Part shown: piece by piece, positions 12,734 to 24,326 of the stretch
How the letters are laid out: every line of letters starts with the position of its first letter
Numbering within the stretch: position 1 is the stretch's first letter
Origin: Lolium rigidum
Taxonomy: Eukaryota > Streptophyta > Magnoliopsida > Poales > Poaceae
NCBI RefSeq assembly: GCF_022539505.1
Contig: NC_061510.1
Location: 35,117,047 to 35,181,046 of the forward strand
DNA length: 64,000 bases
Reading direction: 5' to 3'
Position numbers and translations under genes: made by a program
Notes under the pieces: generated by a model
Seen by the model: the letters and a program-made list of their open reading frames with translations, nothing else
Told to the model about the DNA's origin: nothing
Databases searched by the model: none

Positions 12734-12997
12734 GGGAGACTGAAGCTGGCGTGTACGTGGGGACGGAGCCAAGTGGGGACGGAGCCAAGAATGAAGTATA
12801 AGGGGAGCAATATGAGGGGGGGGGCCCCCCCCCCTCGTCCCCCCTTGTCTCTGTGCCAGTACGGTACTACGGTATGTGTATGTCCCGAACCGGAACAGTG
12901 CGAGAGTTATGCCAACAAGGGTAGAAACAAGCGGTGAGGTACGGTGTCTCATTCCCCACAAGGCTAAACTTTTGCATACTATGATCAATCATCACAC

Positions 12998-13180
12998 TCT
13001 TGCTTGATAAAATTAAGAGCGAAGCTCGTTTGTGAGTGTATGCGGGGGCTAAGCATTTGGGTGAAATAGTGTCGGAGGAGTAATACCTTATACCATTTGG
13101 CTTGTACAGATTATCTTGTCTAAAATATTTCTTTTTAATTAATAGATTTGGGCAAAACTTTTGCCTGTGTTCAAAAAAAA
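12998..13180 (+). mobile_element. 5'-truncated LINE-like tail with 14-bp target-site duplication
   Basis: The sequence atcaatcatcacac occurs at 12984-12997 and 13181-13194, exactly flanking a 183-bp insert that ends in an A-run after gggcaaaacttttgcctgtg. That 3' end resembles grass LINE 3' termini. An A tail plus a long TSD is the mark of target-primed reverse transcription. No coding sequence remains. Confidence 0.75.
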
Positions 13181-13533
13181 ATCAATCATCACACATTCAC
13201 ACAAGTATATGCAAATGCCTTTCGTACATAACAAGCAAAACGGTTATTTTGTACTACCTCCATTAAAAAATCTGATATTTTAAAAAAGTAGTTTAATTTT
13301 TTAAAAGAGCCTTATATTTCAAGAATGGGATAATAGCTGAGCAATCTAGAGCGTGCCCTCCAAAAGGACATGAGGAGAAAGAAGAAGAAACGGATGATAA
13401 GTGGGAGACTATGATGTCCAAGTGGGATTCCACCTCCACATCTATACTTTCAGTTATAGATATACTCTTATTTTGGTGGAATAAGTGGGATAAATAATTT
13501 TGGATTTATTAAAAATGGAATAAGTGGGATATA

Positions 13534-13769
13534 CTCCCTCCGTGTACATCTATTTTTGGCCTAAGCCACACTTTTTAAAAGTTGACTGACTCGTTGTACA
13601 CAAATGTAGCAACATATGGCATCAAGTCGAAATATTATGAAGTTACATTTTAAAACGGGTCTAGCGGTGTTAGTTTTGTGTCATAAATACTCCTATATTT
13701 TTTCTATAAAGTTGATCAAAATTTATCAGACTAAAGGCTAGATATACACTTATTTGTCCATGGAGAGAG
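13534..13769. mobile_element. Stowaway-like MITE
   Basis: It begins ctccctccgtgtacatctat and ends with the complementary gtccatggagagag, flanked by TA at 13532-13533 and 13770-13771. The inside is AT-rich and non-coding. A weaker, partial MITE-like stretch starts near 13252 (tactacctcca). Confidence 0.75.
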
Positions 13770-14361
13770 TATAGATTTTTTTTCTTTTTATTCTTCTAAC
13801 GTCCTCGAATCAAAACATGAGCTCGACTGCGAAGTCACCTTGTGCCTCGACAATCTCTCGAACAATATGGGCATAGCTTCCCATTGTTCCTTCCTCTAGG
13901 TTCTTGATAACATTCTTGCAGTCGCTCGCCACCCTTATTCAACCCACATCAAGATCCTTAGCCGGTGGTATCGCCTCCTTGCACGCCAGCGCTTCTAGGG
14001 TTTTCGCATCCGTGCGTCCCTGGAAAACCACCGCGGATGCTCCCAGGTAGACGTCACGGAGAGAGTAGAGATGTGGAAAGAGATCCCACTTATCCTATTT
14101 TTTTTTTCGAGAAAAGGGCCACATGGCCCCAATTTTGGCAGCGGATTGATGGGCCCGATCCGTTGAAACCAGTATTGGTGAATAAGGCCTGGATTGTTAA
14201 CGAGGGCTGGCATGGAAAATATCAGTGCAAGCCCTTGAAAACCCGGCTTGTCGAACGAGGCCTATAAGAAAATGGCCCATTTTTTGCGTGTAAAAATACT
14301 ACCAGCATAGTTTTGTTTTGGATATCTGCCTTCATTTGATCTCCTCTTCACTTAAAATTCT

Positions 14362-14499
14362 ACCCCCTCCGTTCATTAGTTGGTGTCCTCGGAAGGTTCG
14401 TCCAAATTTAAATGTATCTATGCACTAGTAAAAAGTGTTTAGATGCAATCAAATTTAGACACAAAAGAATTGACATCAGAAAATAGATGGAGGTAAGAG
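14362..14499. mobile_element. Stowaway-like MITE, about 138 bp
   Basis: The 5' end accccctccgttcattagtt and the 3' end atagatggaggtaagag are imperfect inverted repeats, with ggtgtc and gacatc matching further in. TA-type borders fit the family. No coding potential. Confidence 0.65.
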
Positions 14500-15604
14500 T
14501 ATTTAATTTATCCACGTGTCCTATTTGGTGTGAGACGGAGAGAATGAAGATGGGAGGGTGATCGACCAACGACGAGGCGGAATGTGGCAGGAGGAGGTTC
14601 GGCAATGAAGACACAATGTGACATGTGGCGGTGCGCGCGGTCACACGGGAGACCTTGCGTCCCGGCAGTCCTGGCCGCTCGAGCCTAGGCTAGCGCGGGC
14701 TTCCATCGCCTTATGCAGACTAGTCGCTGGTGAAACACGTCGACAGACGAGCGTGCATCTCGACGGCCGGCCCCGTCCGTCTACGTACGTGTGGGCATAC
14801 ACACCGTGTAGCGTGCGCAGCCATGCTGGTGGGCAATCATGGCCCCCATTTGCAATTGGCCGCGGAAAGCTCAGCATTTGTTGTTGTTGTATGTATTGGG
14901 CAGAGATGGACGGGGCCAGCCGCTTCAGAAAAGCGACCGATCAGGCGATCACCACCCTTCAGTGGCAGGCAGTCCCGGTACCAGCGTGGGCTCCGGCTCC
15001 CCGTAAAAAGGTGGCACCGCTGCCGCTGCCGGTGCTGCCACGGCCACTGCCTCTGCCACGGCAGCGGCAGGCAGGCACGGCTGGAACTGGAAGGAAACAC
15101 AAAGCCAGAGCCAGCTCGACTGCCTGCAGACCAAAAAGGGCGAACCGCTGGACGCCACGGCACAAACGCCGCGCGCGCGCGCGTGAGCCTGCGGGCGGGC
15201 GATGATTCACCACGCTCGTTCGTGCCAAACGGAACACGCAGCATGCGCCAGACCCAGTCCCCAGAGGCCCAGAGCTGATCCGGCGCGTACGTCCGCGGTG
15301 TGATCCAACGGCTGTTGGGGGAGTTCAGGATGGGACATTATATTTGGACCGGTCGGTAGGCTGGAGCTGCCGAGCACGGCGTCCGGAACCGTGCGTTGTG
15401 TGCACTTGCAGACGAAACAGGGGTACGAGTACGAACAAGCGGTGAGGTGCGGTGTCTTATTCGGCGAACGGGCTTACACTTGTTCCCAATGTATTATGTA
15501 CTCTTTGTCCGTACTCTCCGGCTGCACGATTGCGTGTGACGACGTTCCCTTAACCAAACAATGAAGCATATAATGTTAAGAGAAACAATAAACATCTCTT
15601 TAAA

Positions 15605-15898
15605 GAGAACCAACCTGAGGTTGGGTGGTTAGGAGGATGGTTGTATCCCCAGCCTACCAGAGTTCAAACCCCAGGTTTGACATCTGTGTGTCTCATAAAG
15701 GCGGAATATTCATTCAGTGGGAGGCGACGTTCCCGTCGACGGCGAGGCGCTGTGGTGACTTCGTCAATTTCAAGATCCAATCCGCCGGCTCAGTCTTCCG
15801 GAGGTGCTCATAGGGGTAGGGTGTGCGTGTGTGCGTTCATAGGGGTGAGTGTATGCGCGTGTATGTGAGCGTCTGCATTTGTACTGTGTTTCTCAAAA
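15605..15898 (+). mobile_element. Au-type SINE, full length, with 15-bp target-site duplication
   Basis: tRNA-derived SINE. The 5' end reads accaacctgaggttgggtgg, with an A-box-like stretch near 15621-15634 and a B box gttcaaacc at 15662-15670. The body contains gggaggcgacgttcccgtcg, ggctcagtcttccggaggtg and the TG-rich tail with gtgtgcgtgtgtgcgttcat, ending gtactgtgtttctc and a short A-run. Perfect 15-bp direct repeats aaacatctctttaaa lie at 15590-15604 and 15899-15913. I recognise this as the Au SINE known from wheat relatives. It depends on a LINE for movement. Confidence 0.9.
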
Positions 15899-15913
15899 AA
15901 ACATCTCTTTAAA

Positions 15914-16202
15914 AGAAGTTACACATTCATAAATTACTATACTCGCAAAGAAGCGTTTTTGGTGCATCACAGGGAAAAAAATGATATTTCGGTAACGAGT
16001 ATCCAATGGTATGCCATTTGAGGTTTGTACATTTTCGAGCTAGTGTTCGTAGTCATCGCTAGGTGGTCCGAGAATCCATTTGCAATTTTGTTACTTCTAG
16101 TGCCCTTTTGTACCGTTGCTGCTGATTATTAGTAGACCAATGGAATTTCCGCAAACAAAAATGTTTTAACCCCCTTTATCCGCGTACTCCTTATTAGAGT
16201 TG
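15914..16202. other. Short intergenic stretch, nothing recognised
   Basis: Unremarkable AT-rich DNA between the Au SINE and the tandem duplication. Confidence 0.3.
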
Positions 16203-17065
16203 GGCGGTAGATGGGGACAAGGGGATGGTGAGAAGCAGAAAGGAAGGGATAAGGAGGGTAGAAAGAGGGAGGAAGCAAATCGACAAGGGCGAGGCGGAAC
16301 GCGGAGGAAAAGAGTCAATAACAAACATGCCATGGCTAGTGGCGACCTGCCCGAACCAAAAGTATGACGTACGGTGAAGGGACAAAGTGGGCGAGAGAAG
16401 AGTCCACACCATATAGACAGATAGAGCAGAGCAATGTGAAATAGGTCCTAACTAGCGGAAAAAATACCACAAAAGGGGTCATAGACAAAGAGGTAGAGAG
16501 CAGGCGGAGCGAAAGACGCTCTAAGAGCCTTCTAACAGCTTGCCCATGTTTTGCTACAATATCTAAAACATAAAATATTAGGATTTTCCCCCAAAACAGC
16601 TCAGTAGTCGAAGTATCCCGCTACACATATCCATACATTTTTGGGTACTCCGCATGAGAGCTGGGCGGCAGATGGGGAGACAAGGAAGGGGAACATGAGA
16701 AGCGAGGAGGAAGGGATAATGAGGACAGAAAAAGAGAGCCGATCGGCAAGGGCAAAGGTGGAATGCGGAAGAAAGGGTCAATAACGAACATGCCATGGTT
16801 ACTGGCAACCTGGCCGAACGAGCAATCCGACTTGCAATGGAGGGACAAAGCGGGTGAGGTACATAACAGAGCAATGTGAAAGAGATCCTAACTAGTGAAA
16901 ACATACTATGAAAAGAGTCGTAGAGAAAGAGATAGAGATCACAGACGCGGTAAGAGCCTTCTAACCAGCTTGCCAATAATCTGCTACCTAAAACATAAGA
17001 TATTTGGATTTTGCACCAAAACTGCTCTAGCAATCAAAGTATCCCACTACTCATAACAATATTTT
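16203..17065. repeat. Tandem duplication with units of about 0.40-0.45 kb
   Basis: About 16203-16640 and 16663-17065 align along their length. Both contain gatgggga...aaggaaggg-type purine tracts, aacatgccatgg, agagcaatgtgaaa, atcctaacta or gtcctaacta, agagccttctaac and gcttgcc, in the same order. Divergence is substantial, so the event is not recent. On the minus strand both give pyrimidine-rich short ORFs without family motifs. Confidence 0.75.
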
Positions 17066-18470
17066 TGGGAAGTTATCCACACTTTCTCCCCAATATCCAA
17101 ATATGGATCTTCCTACCTCACCTTCAATAATTCTAAAATTAGCATGGGAATACAATGGATCGAGATGGAAATTTACACGCCTGGTTCACATTTCTTGCTC
17201 TCACAGGAAAGACTCCTCTGACGCCTTTCCTTCCTCATTGTCATCCCTCCACCGCTCTTCGTTGCCGTCATGGAAAATTCAAAGGTGGTGTGGCGCTTCA
17301 GCTCCCCCTCCCCTTGCATGTCGTGGTTGCTATGGCCAGAGTGTCCCTACGCGCCGCTAGGAATGTGTAGATATGTGGTGCCGTTGTCGGGGAGTCGACG
17401 CCTGCACCTACAAAGCAGAGGAGAAGGCCTCCTCACAACCCATCAGTAGCGGCTGCTAGACTAGCATCGACGACGAGGGCATTTGAGAGCTCTATGCATT
17501 CATCATCTTTATGTTCACACGTTTTTTTTTTTTTGTGTTGATAACCGCGGTCTTAGACTTAAGTTTGTACTTCAAATTCAAAATTTATGGATTTGAAATG
17601 TTGCTTGCACTGTAACAAGGCAGCAAGCCAACAACAAGAGGATAGACCGAACGGTGGCTGGCGAGTCCAGTTCATTTCGTTATATGTCGCCACCTTTTCC
17701 TTTGCCTCCTCTCCTCCATCGGCGCCGTTAATCCAACAACCAACCCCCCGCTCGCTTTCGCTTGCGCTACGATACAAAAGCTCAAGAACCCACGCACGCG
17801 CACCCACCCCACGTCTCGCTCTGCCTGCCCCTACAGCGCCGGTGGGGGCCTCCGCCGTTGCCGGCCACCGCCGTCGTCAACCTCGCCGCCGCGCCACACT
17901 GTCGAGCTGGTTCGTGTGCCCCGCCCTCGCCTCCTTTCGCTTTTCTCGCCTCGCGCGCTGGTTCCTTCTCCCCTGCACGCTTGATCCGGCCCCTTCGCTG
18001 CTTCCTCGACGAGCAGTGCCGCTCACGCCGCGGGGCTGCGGTCCGGGGCTCCTCGCCGCGGAATTCGACCGAATTGCAGCCAACGGGAATGGGATCTCGC
18101 CGTCTCGGCCCCTTTTTCCATGCTATTTTCCGCCCTTTTCGCGCCTCTGTTCGTGTGCCTATTCAGGGGCTGGCTACGAACAGCGGAGCAGGGCACTTTT
18201 TCCCCTCGTCGTTAAATCTCCCTTCTCCTTTCCCTCGGTTTAATTAGCTTGACACCAGCCCGAAATCTCCATTCCTCCCACCTCTGCTCGCTCGCTCGCT
18301 TTAATTTGATTTTTTTTTAACATGTTGCAGTCTTACGTTCTCTGACCAGTTTTCACCTCAGCTGCTTCTGTTCCTCAGGCGCTGGCCGTAATTCGGTGGA
18401 ACCGATTTCCGCTGCAGCTGTTCCCGCCACTGGCGGCGACGGCGGTGGCAGGGGGTTGGAGGAATAAAGA
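17066..18470 (+). promoter_or_regulatory. Likely promoter and 5' leader of the VARLMGL/DUF4378 gene
   Basis: The AT-rich part up to about 17580 is followed by a pyrimidine- and GC-rich stretch (about 17690-18240) that looks like a grass 5' UTR, then ctcgctcgctcgct near 18288 and a T-run. A leader intron is possible but its borders were not resolved. Long ORFs in two plus frames here (from 17587 and 17762) have no recognisable domains and look like products of base composition. Confidence 0.4.
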
Positions 18471-21400
18471 ATGATCAACCTGTTCGATTTGGGCGCTGGA
18501 GCCAGCGCCAGGGTCGCCGCCAGAGATGGTAACGCCATGCAACTACCCAAACGGGCAATGATTTTTCTCTGCTTGCATGATTATCTCCGATGATTTCTTT
18601 CCCTTGGAAAAAAAAACGAAAATATTTTTGGATGATTGCTTCTTCAGTTAGCGGAAGGTGTGGGATGTCCTAATTATGTGTGGATCTTCTCCTTCCTGGC
18701 AGGTTCTCCCGTCAGAGGAACCCAGTCGGACCGGAAGGAGTACGCTGATTTCAAGACAGTAAGCGCATATTTCTTTCCCCTTCAGATATTGACGAGTTTG
18801 TTCGGTGTCAACTGTCAAATCTCGAGTGTTTACAGTTTGCTGATCACTGCGTGATCCTTGTGGGCAGGTGAGTAGCAACATGAAGAGGAGCTCGTCGGAT
18901 AGATTGGGTGGCAGTGGCACGCCCATGAAGATGCTGATAGCGCAGGAGATGGCAAAGGAGGGGGACACAAACCAGAAGACCACTAATGTGATAGCAAGGC
19001 TGATGGGTCTTGATGACGGTGTGGCCCTTCCCAAGCCTGCTCAGCCTTCCAGCAGGAGGAGATCTTCGGAAGGCCACTTATCGACCACAATGGCAAGGGT
19101 TAACAGCCAGATGTCATTCCACAAGCACGCGAGCTCTGCTGAAAATGTGGAATATAAGGATGTCTATGAAGTGGGGTACCAGCCCCAGAGGAGTGAGCAT
19201 TTGAGCAGCGATTCTTCACGAAGAGGGACACCGCATGAAGATCATGACCGGAGAAGGATGGATCTTGTCCGGCAGAAGTTTGTCGAAGCGAAGCAGCTAG
19301 CGTCACATGAGAATCTTCTCCAGTCCAAGGAGTTCCATGATGCTCTCGAGACTCTGAATTCAAATAAGGACCTGTTTCTCAAGTTTCTCGAAGAACCCAA
19401 CTCGCTCTTCGCGAAGCAATCTGGTGAGTTTCATTCCGCACCAACGTCGCCCCAGCGGAAGCAAATAACTGTTTTGAAGCCTGCCAAATCAGCGGAGGTG
19501 AAGAGCGAGAATGCAATTCAAAGTCAGCAAAACCATGCAGTTAATGGGAGTAGAACAGAGAAAAGAAATCTCCATAGGAAGCCCAATGCTGATCATGCTA
19601 GAGCAGAAAGGTTTCCAAAGCACACTCGGATAGTGGTCTTGAAACCTACCTCTGCAATTACCTCAGTAGAGCAGTTTCAACAAAATGGTCATGCTAACTC
19701 TGATGATTCAAGGCGTTTGAGCGATGAGATACACTGGTCAGCACACGGCATGTGCCACCAGCATGATGAATGTTTGCAGGGTAGCATACAGTCAAATCCG
19801 GTGGACCAAGATAGATCATACTGTAATCGTGCTGAAGAAGAAGGCAGTAGCTTTAGTGGCTCGGAGATTGGAAGTCCAACATCACGGCATTCTTGGGATT
19901 ACGTCTACCGGTTCAGCAATCCTTATTTTGGCTCGTCTTTAAGCCACGCTTCTTGTTCTCCTGAGGCACATGTAGCAAGGGATGGTAAGAAACATACCTC
20001 TGATAGGTGGCCAAGTGCATCTTGCAATGAGATTAACCGAGAAAAGGTGTTGACGCGAAGGAGCTTGAGCACACTCGGTGAAATGCTTGCCATGTCTGAT
20101 ATGAAGAAAGAAGAGGTTGTCGATCAGGTGGCTGCGAATGCCAGCAACCAGGTGTGTGGCAACGAACTAACACTCGATGTACCATCTAATTGTTCTATTG
20201 ATGGCGCGCAAGGAGAAACCTCCATCAAGAAAATTTCAAGGTCAAAATCTGTTCCAGTCTCTTCATCAGCCTTTGACAGCCTGCGCTTAGATGCTAGATC
20301 TTCAGATCCTCAACGTAGAGAACCCACAACACCAAAGGAGGAGGCCAAGCCTAGGAACGGGAAGTCCTCTCTTAAGGGAAAGCTTTCAAGCTTCTTTTCA
20401 ATGCGTAAGAAATCCGGAAAAGAGAAGCTTACATCATCTCCCTTGGTGGGCTTGAATGGAAGAATTCCTCCGGACAGTAATGCAGTAGCTGGTGTATCAC
20501 TACAAGATGATGTTGCTTCGGAAAATTCAGAAGACAAGCTTCAGTATGCAACAATAGTACTTCCAGTCAAGGAGGCAGAGGCACCTTCTACTTCTAAGGT
20601 ACTTTTGTTTCTTCATTTTTGTTTATGTAGATGTAAACTTCACTTTCTTCACACTTGGACGTGTTAGATTTTTTAAGTTGGTTTGATGGTTTTGCAGGCC
20701 ATAATTTCTCTTGAGAAAGCACTCTCATTTGAGATTCGAAATTCCCGCTTTGATCAGCCCAGTCCTACGTCAGTTCTTGATGCATCGTTCGAGTCTCCCA
20801 GTTCATCAGAGAGCGCAATTACTGCCAAACAAGGTACATCATTACTGTCGTGTAATATTTTTTTTCCCAATCTGACATGTTAAATGCCGCGCTTCATGAT
20901 GAACCCTTATTGGTACTCATGAGCTCTTATTGTGGGGATAAAGTTAGGCCATAGTAGTAAGTATCCATAATGTTTACTTAATCTTTATTGGCCAGGCCAC
21001 AAAATAGAGTAGCCCTTATTGGTATTACTGCGAGATGTTATTGTGGGCATAAAGTTAGGCTATAGTAAAGTAGCCATAATGTGTAATTAATCTTTGTTGG
21101 CAGGCCATAAAAGATAGTGCATGATATATCTTTGTGCTTCACGATATAATGAGTAATAAGTAATTGTCTTTGTGCTTCATGATATATTAACTCTTATTGG
21201 TACCACTATGAGCATCTATTGTAGACATATAATTAGGCTAGTAAGTAGCAATGGTGTGCACTTAAATCTTTGTTGGCTACCACAGTAGATATAGCAATAG
21301 CTCCTCCTCTGATTCTCAACATTTTTCTTGCTTGCAGAACCTTTATCAAGATGTCTTCCCATCGGGTCGGTCGCGCGGACTTTATCATGGGATGATTCTT

Positions 21401-21987
21401 CCGAGGAGGCTGTGCTGTGCTCCAGCAGAGAAGATTGCCATGAGCAAGAGCAGCATGAGTTCGTTGAGAAGATTCTATCTTCCGCCGGTCTCTGTAACGA
21501 GACAACCAGCAACATCTTCGTCCGGTGGCATTCACCCGACAACCCTCTGGGTCCAAACGTGCCTGACCAGTTCTTGGAACGCAAGGTGGAGGACGCCAAG
21601 TGCAGGGAGAGGCGCTCAAACCAAAGGCTCCTCATCGATTCCGTCAACTCTGCTCTGCTGGACATTGGCCAGAGCAAGCTCTGGGGTGCGTACCCTGGCA
21701 CCGGATCAGTTGTTAACGCACAACGAGTTGCTGCCGGTGACGAGCTAGTCGCCGATGCGGCATGGAAGTTGGTGAGAGGCTGGCTCTCCGACGAGGAGAC
21801 GTGCATGGTCAATGGGTTGGACAGTGTGGGCGCGGCAGCGGATTGGGTTGTCGGTAGGGAGATTGAAGGCAGAGGATGGTCGGAGACGCTGCGGCTGGAG
21901 GTGGATGAGATCAGCAAGGAGATATGTGGGGAGGTCCTGGGCGAGTTGGTTGAGGAGGCATTTTCAGAATTTGCGAGGTGCCATTGA
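18471..21987 (+). CDS. VARLMGL / DUF3741 / DUF4378 protein (TRM/LONGIFOLIA-like), 5 coding exons
   Basis: Exons: 18471-18528, 18703-18758, 18868-20598, 20698-20833, 21338-21987. They have GT-AG borders and joining phases, total 2631 nt, 876 aa. The start MINLFDLGAGASARVAARDG follows a leader. Near residues 79-88 is NVIARLMGLDDG, the VARLMGL motif. Near 190-222 is KEFHDALETLNSNKDLFLKF plus LEEPNSLF, matching the DUF3741-type segment. The long middle is Ser-rich and basic, probably disordered, with a Lys-rich patch SLKGKLSSFFSMRKKSGKEK. The C-terminal ~200 residues (RLLIDSVNSALLDIG to LRLEVDEISKEICGEVLGEL) are DUF4378-like. Proteins with this layout include the TON1-recruiting-motif family, which act at cortical microtubules in cell elongation and division-plane control. 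That role is inferred from domain order; the exact subgroup is unknown. No break seen. Confidence 0.9.
20900..21290 (+). repeat. Three diverged tandem copies of a ~100-150 bp unit in the last intron of the DUF4378 gene
   Basis: Units beginning near 20904, 21012 and 21190 each contain cttattggta, a cattgtgg/tattgtggg block, aaagttaggc or aattaggct, a tagtaagtagc or taaagtagcc block, a run with ataatgtttacttaatcttt or a similar string, then ttggc. The spacing grows to about 180 bp before the third copy. Non-coding. Confidence 0.65.
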
Positions 21988-23248
21988 TGCTATACTACTT
22001 GCTTCTTTATTTTTTTGGGTCCTCGTGCTGCAGTGGTGTCCACCAGTGTGCTTTTATTTCCAATCTGGTGGTGACCGTTTGCTGGGGCTCGGCTCTTGGC
22101 TCCGTGTGTGTATAGTGTCCCTCTTAACTTGTCATGTATGCTGGAGTCAAGTGTTCCCACTCTCCCCATATCTCTCTGTCACATGCCGTTGCAATTGATA
22201 CATTCTACAGCAATAATGATCATGAATACAGCTGCATTTTGAGATATTTGTCCACATCTTATTTTCTGTATAAGGTCAGAGAAACAAAAAGGACTGAAGA
22301 CAGCTCTAAGAACTGTGCAGGCTTACTGCTAATTGGAGGTTCCTATAGAAAGATGTACTACCACTTGCAAGCAAATACTGTATTATATATGAGCAACTGT
22401 GTAAGAGTCCATGTGAACATGTGCATCCTTCTTCGAAAACCTACAACAGTCCAACTGATCATCTTTCATTCCACCTTGTCTACTGATTATCTTGTCTTCC
22501 ACTGCCCAACTTGCAGCAGGCCACCTGCACTGAGTCTGAGGAGGAGGTGAGTAGAAAATGGCCGAGGCAAGCACCAAAGTGCATTGACATTCCTGGGGGA
22601 TAACAGCCTTTTCCTTGAAGTGATGGGCATCCTAGCATTCTTTTGTGGATCCAACCAACAAGGGCTTAACTCCCTAGACTAGATGTGCCTTTTTAGTAGG
22701 CTTTTTTTTTGAACTGCTTTTTAGTAGGCTTTGTTTGCCCCTTGCTAATCAAGCAGTGCCACTGATTGCTTAGCCCAAGTAATCGTGGGTTACTGACTTG
22801 TCTATGCCGGTGCTTGCAGTTGCAGCGGTCCCTTGAGTCTTGAGATGATGCTGTCCGCCTCGGTTGCTTGGACCTCGCGGTCCATGACGAGGCACGGAGC
22901 CTTCCTTGCTGTGGCATGAACACACCGGTACTAGTCAACACGTCTGAATCTTTTAGGTGCAACCAGCTATCCAGCAACTAACCATGTCAATTAGTCCAAC
23001 AAGGATCGCATGAAACACGGAAGGTTACTTGCTTCAACAGGTTTGATTTGATCGATTACTGCAAGACCGTCTCTTGCCTTGATCTCAAGGCACCTCGCTA
23101 ATTCGGCTTCTGCACCGAGGAAAAACTCTCTCACCTGCTCTCTTTTTTAATTGGAAATGGAACCACTCCTGCCGCAATCAATTGATGCATTTGCCTTTTT
23201 ACTAGTACGAAAACTTGAGCGAAGCATTACAAGCTAGTAGAATATAAG
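21988..23248. other. 3' UTR and intergenic DNA
   Basis: The first ~200-600 bp are probably the 3' UTR of the DUF4378 gene. At about 22689-22731 ctttttagtaggcttt is present twice, separated by a few bases (a micro-duplication). No gene recognised in the rest. Confidence 0.4.
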
Positions 23249-23667
23249 TTTTAAATAGCCGGCTATAGCTTGGCTATAGCCTTCCGGGAGACCTGTCGCT
23301 GCGGTTATGTCATTTGTAGGCTAAATGAGAAAAAAAAACCCGGCTAATAGCCAGCTATAACCCCAATTTAGCCTCTAATTTAACCGCCAAACCTCCCGTG
23401 TTTAGAATTTATCTTCTATTTTTTCAATATAATTAAATAAAACTTGTGAATTGAATAGTTGAATATGTGTTTGCCTTGAAAAGTTGAATAAGTTGTATCA
23501 CTAATCTTGTTTGAGTCATGGCTTTCCTCTTCTTTTGGTAAGATGTGAGTAAAATATTCCAATTTTTTGAAAAAAGGCTAAATGGAATAGCTAGCTATAA
23601 CCTGCTATAGCTTTTTATAGCCTTCAAAAAAAATCGTGGCTAAATAAGATAGCCGGCTATTTTAAAC
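23249..23667. mobile_element. MITE-like element with ~18-bp terminal inverted repeats
   Basis: The left end gttttaaatagccggctat and the right end atagccggctattttaaac are complementary. Further inverted copies of the taGCCgGCTAta motif occur inside (near 23335-23360 and 23590-23625), so the element is strongly self-complementary. About 420 bp, no ORF. I could not define a target-site duplication, so the superfamily (hAT-like is plausible) is uncertain. Confidence 0.65.
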
Positions 23668-24311
23668 TATGAGATTATTACATCTTCATGCTCAGAACCA
23701 TCATGACTCTCAAGACCAAACAAACCCATCTATCCCATTCATTGGCCGACAAGACTCGCCTAAAACCTATGTTTAGAGGCGTCGAGCCCATGACATTTGC
23801 AACCGTAATATTATATGATTGAAAATATTGTATAAGGTTGGATATTGATCCTTTAGAGACGATTCTCTAACCATGAATCCTCCCAAAACTTAGTAGTATG
23901 CCCATTACCTATAGTTATATTTCCTCTTTTGAAGAACTCGTCTTTGACTTTCATCAATCCTTTTCGAAAAGCGGAGTCCGTAGGTTAGGAAGAGTTTTAG
24001 TTTTTAGATATTTATGTTGGAGAAGCTCTTGTCACAAATCTTCTTCATTCATAAACTTAGATAGCCATTTGCTAAGTAAGCTTTTATTTTTAACTCTAGA
24101 ACTTCAACTCCCAAAGCCGATCTTTGGGTATAACTTATACTACTTCTTTTTGTGACCATCACCTACCAAGAAAAGGGGATCGGAAGAAGTCTAATCCCTT
24201 TCGTACCCAAATAGGAACCTCTACAAAAGAAAGCATGAACATGTGCAAACTCATGAAGCACGAAAATTATACGAGTAAGACGATCGTCATAAGAAAGCAT
24301 CTTACCAACCC
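23668..24311. other. Intergenic DNA, nothing recognised
   Basis: AT-rich, short ORFs only, no domains or transposon ends seen. The last bases form the target site of the next retroposon. Confidence 0.3.
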
Positions 24312-24326
24312 AACTACTTAGTTTTT

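Larger units (their letters stand above)
11577..15480 (+). repeat. Three diverged direct copies of a GC-rich block (about 11577-11770, 12343-12970, 14826-15480)
   Basis: All three share a core around cagcgtgggctccggctccc (slightly changed in the first). The first and second share aaaaggctgtcacggtacta; the first and third share gcggaaagctcagc-like sequence. The second and third also share gcaggcaggcayggctgga and, about 400 bp on, aacaagcggtgaggt followed by cggtgtct. Unit length is about 600 bp for the last two; the first looks truncated. No protein motif is recognised. They could be copies of an unknown element or segmental duplicates of a promoter-like region. Confidence 0.6.

Noticed and set aside
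14618..15278. Overlapping frames of 130-195 codons on both strands
   Set aside because: GC-rich repeat block with no domain, no conserved start context, and overlapping frames on both strands; a composition effect.
17587..18247. 218- and 161-codon plus-strand frames before the DUF4378 gene
   Set aside because: They lie in what looks like a pyrimidine-rich 5' leader, overlap each other and have no recognisable domain.
22134..22577. Small frames downstream of the DUF4378 gene
   Set aside because: They lie in or just after the likely 3' UTR and carry no motif.
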